Shown here one piece after another: positions 61,625 to 64,000 of a DNA stretch of 64,000 bases. The stretch is from Xanthomonas cucurbitae. Its GTDB lineage: Bacteria; Pseudomonadota; Gammaproteobacteria; Xanthomonadales; Xanthomonadaceae. Every line of letters begins with the position of its first letter. The first letter of the stretch is position 1. A model generated the notes under the pieces. It saw only the letters and a program-made list of their open reading frames with translations. It ran no database searches and was not told the origin of the DNA. The DNA lies in assembly GCF_002939885.1 (NCBI RefSeq), contig NZ_MDED01000011.1, positions 54,853 to 118,852 on the forward strand. The letters run 5' to 3'. Both the position numbers and the translations under genes were made by a program.

Positions 61625-62791
61625 ATGCAACGCATCGCCATCGCCGAACGCCCGGATTGGCGCACCCAGGCCGAGTCGCTCGGCTTCCATTTCCACACCA
61701 TCGATGGCGAGCCGTACTGGGACGAGCGCGCGTACTACGCATTTTCGTTGCGGCAGATCGAAGACGACATCGAAGCGCCCACCCAGGACTTGCACGACAT
61801 GGCGATGCAGTTGGTGGGTGAGGTGGTCGGCTCGGAGGAGTTGCTGACCAGGCTGGCCATCCCGCCGTTCTATTGGGACTGGATTGCCGGCTCCTGGAAC
61901 GACCGCGACCCGCATTTGTACGGCCGCATGGACCTGGCCTACTCCGGCGATGGCCCGGCCAAGCTGTATGAACTCAATTACGACACGCCCACCGCGTTGT
62001 ACGAGGCAGCCTACTTCCAGTGGTTGTGGCTGGAGCAGCAGATCGCCGCCGGGGCGTTGCCCAAGGGCAGCGACCAGTACAACCTGATCCAGGACCTGCT
62101 GTGCGAAACGCTGGGCGCGCTGGCGATGGAGGGCGCGGTCGGCGCACAAATGCACTTCGCCGCCGTGCGCGAATCGCTGGAAGACCGCGCTACGGTGCGT
62201 TACCTGCGCGACTGCGCGCACCAGGTGGGCATCGCGACCGAAGAAGTCGCCATCGAAGACATCGGCCTGAGCGCTGAGGGCTGGTTCACCGACGAGCAGG
62301 ACCGCGTGATCCAGACCTTGTTCAAGCTCTACCCGCTGGAATTCATGATGGAAGAGCGCTTTGGGCCGGCGTTGATCGCCAACCGCGTGCGCCTGATCGA
62401 GCCGGCCTGGAAATCGGTATTGAGCAACAAAGGCATCCTGCCGCTGCTGTGGGAACGGCACCAGGGCCATCCGAATCTGCTGCCCGCGCGTTTCGCGCAG
62501 GCAAACGAAGCGGCAAGCGCCGGTTGGGTGCGCAAGCCGCTGCTGTCGCGCGAGGGCGCCAATATCTCCCTGGTGACCGCACAGGGCGAGACCGCACAGA
62601 CCGACGGGCCGTATGTGGACGGGCCGGCGATCCTGCAGGCGCACCATCCATTGCCGGTGTTCGATGGCCGTCATGCGCTGGTGGGCAGCTGGGTGGTGGC
62701 CGACCGCCCGGCCGGGCTGGGCATGCGCGACGACGATGGCCCGATCACGCGCGACACCTCGCGTTTCGTGCCGCATGTGATCCTGGATTGA
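61625..62791 (+). CDS. yjfC: Glutathionylspermidine-synthase-like ATP-grasp enzyme (YjfC)
   Basis: This 388-residue protein has the C-terminal synthetase fold of glutathionylspermidine synthase without the amidase half: RPDWRTQAESLGFHFHTIDGEPYWDE at the start, then YGRMDLAYSGDGPAKLYELNYDTPTALYEAA, and ATP-binding MEERFGPALIANRVRLIEPAWKSVLSNKGILPLLWE with WVRKPLLSREGANISLV. It should ligate a peptide or amine with ATP. It ends the seven-gene yjf-type operon. The substrate is unknown; envelope peptides are possible. Confidence 0.93.
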   Translation: MQRIAIAERPDWRTQAESLGFHFHTIDGEPYWDERAYYAFSLRQIEDDIEAPTQDLHDMAMQLVGEVVGSEELLTRLAIPPFYWDWIAGSWNDRDPHLYGRMDLAYSGDGPAKLYELNYDTPTALYEAAYFQWLWLEQQIAAGALPKGSDQYNLIQDLLCETLGALAMEGAVGAQMHFAAVRESLEDRATVRYLRDCAHQVGIATEEVAIEDIGLSAEGWFTDEQDRVIQTLFKLYPLEFMMEERFGPALIANRVRLIEPAWKSVLSNKGILPLLWERHQGHPNLLPARFAQANEAASAGWVRKPLLSREGANISLVTAQGETAQTDGPYVDGPAILQAHHPLPVFDGRHALVGSWVVADRPAGLGMRDDDGPITRDTSRFVPHVILD

Positions 62792-63233
62792 GGGTGGTGC
62801 CTCGCACATCCCGCAACCGCAGGCAAGTCGCTGTGGATCTGCGAGGCAGTGCGGGTTTTCCACACCCCCTGTGGATGGACGTTGCACAAGGCTGTGGACA
62901 AGTGCCGGCAGGCCCCGGCCCGCAACGCTGTCAAGATGGGTGGCGAAAAAATGACCAATCAGTTGCGGTGACGTATCCGCCGTGCTGATTGAGGCAATGC
63001 CGGCAAGATCGGCAAAGTCTTCGCTGGTCCCGCGCGTATCGATGCGTCGCATGCGGGGCCGGCAGGAGAGGGCGCATCAGATCGTCGGTTGGGGCAACGG
63101 TGCAGGCGATGCACGCGATGCCCATCGAACGGCGGCGACAGTGCGGCAGCGCCATCCGCACGCCACGATCAACAGGGCGTCAGTCTCCCGCCTTCCGTTG
63201 CGGAGAAGTGCGCCACCACGCATGCGTGGCGCC
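62792..63233. other. Intergenic region with four DnaA-box-like motifs
   Basis: No gene is supported in these 442 bases. TGTGGATCT (62832-62840), TTTTCCACA (62856-62864), TGTGGATGG (62870-62878) and TGTGGACAA (62893-62901) resemble the DnaA box TTATCCACA on either strand, two with a single mismatch. Nothing else points to a replication origin. The rest holds no recognised feature. Confidence 0.45.
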
Positions 63234-63908
63234 TCAGACCCGCCGCGCCACCACCAGGCTGAGCACCGCCAGCAGCCAGGCCAGCACGAACACGCTCAGA
63301 TAGGCGGCCATGGTGGCCGATGCCAGCAGCGCGGCGAACAACGCGCCCGCCAGCGCCAGCATGCCGGCCACCGCAATGGCTTCGCTCAACTGCATCGCCG
63401 AGCTGTTGGCTCCTTGCCGATCGGGCGGCGACAGTGACAGGGTCAACACCGACAGGCTGGGATACAGCAGCCCCATGCCCAGCCCGGTCAAGGCCCAACC
63501 GGCAATCGCCAGTGGCACCGGAAAGGCCGGCCACACCGCGCCTGCGCCGATCGCGATCCCCACCATCATCAACACTGCTCCAGCCTGGAGCAGGCGCGGT
63601 CGCGGCCAGCCGGCACGGCTATGGCCTTGGTACCACGAGCCACTGAACCAGCCCAACGCACCCACGCTCAGTGCGACACCGGCCAGCAATGGCGACAACC
63701 CGCGCTCGCGCGACAACAGCAGCGGCAGGAACGCTTCGAAGCCAAAGAACGCTGACGCTGCGATACCGCGCAGTGCGATCACGCTGGGCAGGCCGCGTGC
63801 CAGCCGCAAGCTGCCGGCCGGCAACAACTGCCAGGCGCAATACACCGTGAGCAGCAGCGCCGGCAGCATCGCCACCGGCGCACGCATGCCGTGCAGTTGC
63901 CCACCTAG
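63234..63908 (-). pseudogene. MFS transporter, C-terminal half only, cut by an IS element
   Basis: The fragment encodes ~220 residues with helices 7-12 of a 12-helix major facilitator: VIALRGIAASAFFGFEAFLPLLLS begins the C-terminal half, GVALSVGALGWFSGSWYQ is motif A-like, and LAIAGWALTGLGMGLLYPSLSVLTLSLS and AYLSVFVLAWLLAVLSLVV follow. The N-terminal half is absent. The open frame appears to start at 63959, but those first residues (MGRRLIVADQAALFR) lie within the IS end, so the start is an accident. The gene is probably dead unless the other half and a join exist beyond the window. Confidence 0.8.
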
Positions 63909-64000
63909 GGACGCTCTGAACAAAGCAGCCTGATCTGCGACAATTAACCGACGACCCACGCGGACGATTTCGATGCAACTGAGCTTTGGCGACGCGGAGT
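63909..64000 (+). mobile_element. Left end of an IS5-family insertion sequence
   Basis: From about 63909 (GGACGCTCTGAACAAAGC) the sequence resembles an IS5-type terminal end (compare IS5's GAACAAG). CTAG just before it (63905-63908) fits the 4-bp target duplicated by this family. A transposase start follows at 63973. The right end is beyond the window, so the boundaries and the duplicated target cannot be confirmed. Confidence 0.75.
63973..64000 (+). CDS. IS5-family transposase, first nine codons
   Basis: The visible residues MQLSFGDAE match the start of transposases common in Xanthomonas IS5-group elements. The gene runs off the right edge. GGACG lies 8 bases before the ATG. Confidence 0.75.

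Noticed and set aside
62792..63233. Replication origin
   Set aside because: DnaA-box-like motifs alone are not enough; there is no dnaA, dnaN or gyrB nearby and no AT-rich unwinding region.

Overview
The window is GC-rich, gene-dense chromosomal DNA, most likely from a Xanthomonas or a close relative in the Xanthomonadaceae. Three things suggest this: large TonB-dependent receptors with a shared leader, a SAM-I riboswitch in front of a metX-like/metB/homoserine dehydrogenase operon (an arrangement I recall from xanthomonads), and an IS5-type transposase start (MQLSFGDAE) at the right edge. This is inference from recognised sequences; no database was searched.

Layout. 0-1 kb: a truncated alpha/beta hydrolase divergent from a TetR regulator, with two matching operator-like inverted repeats between them. 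1.4-9.7 kb: a TonB-dependent receptor, then a lower-GC island with a secreted RHS/YD-repeat polymorphic toxin and a probable immunity gene. 9.9-15.2 kb: a TPR-sulfotransferase, a 2OG-Fe(II) oxygenase and a second TonB receptor. 15.4-23.5 kb: a putative outer-membrane protein, hslO, mtgA, a polyprenyl-phosphate glycosyltransferase, an AsmA protein, a hemolysin-III-like membrane protein and prfC. 23.6-28.2 kb: an M23 peptidase divergent from the riboswitch-controlled methionine operon. 28.3-33.9 kb: an alpha/beta hydrolase, sdaA, a thioredoxin-fold protein, a cold-shock/excalibur fusion, and a YceI-cytochrome b561-YceI operon. 34-41.4 kb: two tandem hybrid histidine kinases with propeller sensors. 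41.5-42.9 kb: an MFS exporter.

43.3-52.1 kb is the most unusual part, a refractile-body (R-body) type locus on the minus strand. Four near-identical RebB ('killing trait') proteins are followed by at least three divergent RebB-like proteins, a conserved small protein, a 354-aa protein, an Ala/Gln-rich coiled-coil protein, a DUF1906-like glycoside hydrolase and two orphan proteins. A good sigma-54 (-24/-12) promoter candidate lies just upstream of the first rebB. At the far end sits a convergent regulator that joins a degenerate, NtrC-like AAA+ domain lacking GAFTGA to an AraC-type DNA-binding domain.

52.7-57.5 kb holds hemE, a WGR-domain protein, an array of alternating 150/151-bp repeats built from GTAG-type palindromes, aroB-aroK and pdxH. 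57.6-62.8 kb is a seven-gene yjf-type envelope operon: DUF2170, a PspA-like protein, a potassium channel, DUF2491, DUF350, DUF1190 and a glutathionylspermidine-synthase-like ATP-grasp enzyme. The window ends in an MFS transporter whose N-terminal half has been cut off by an IS5-family element.
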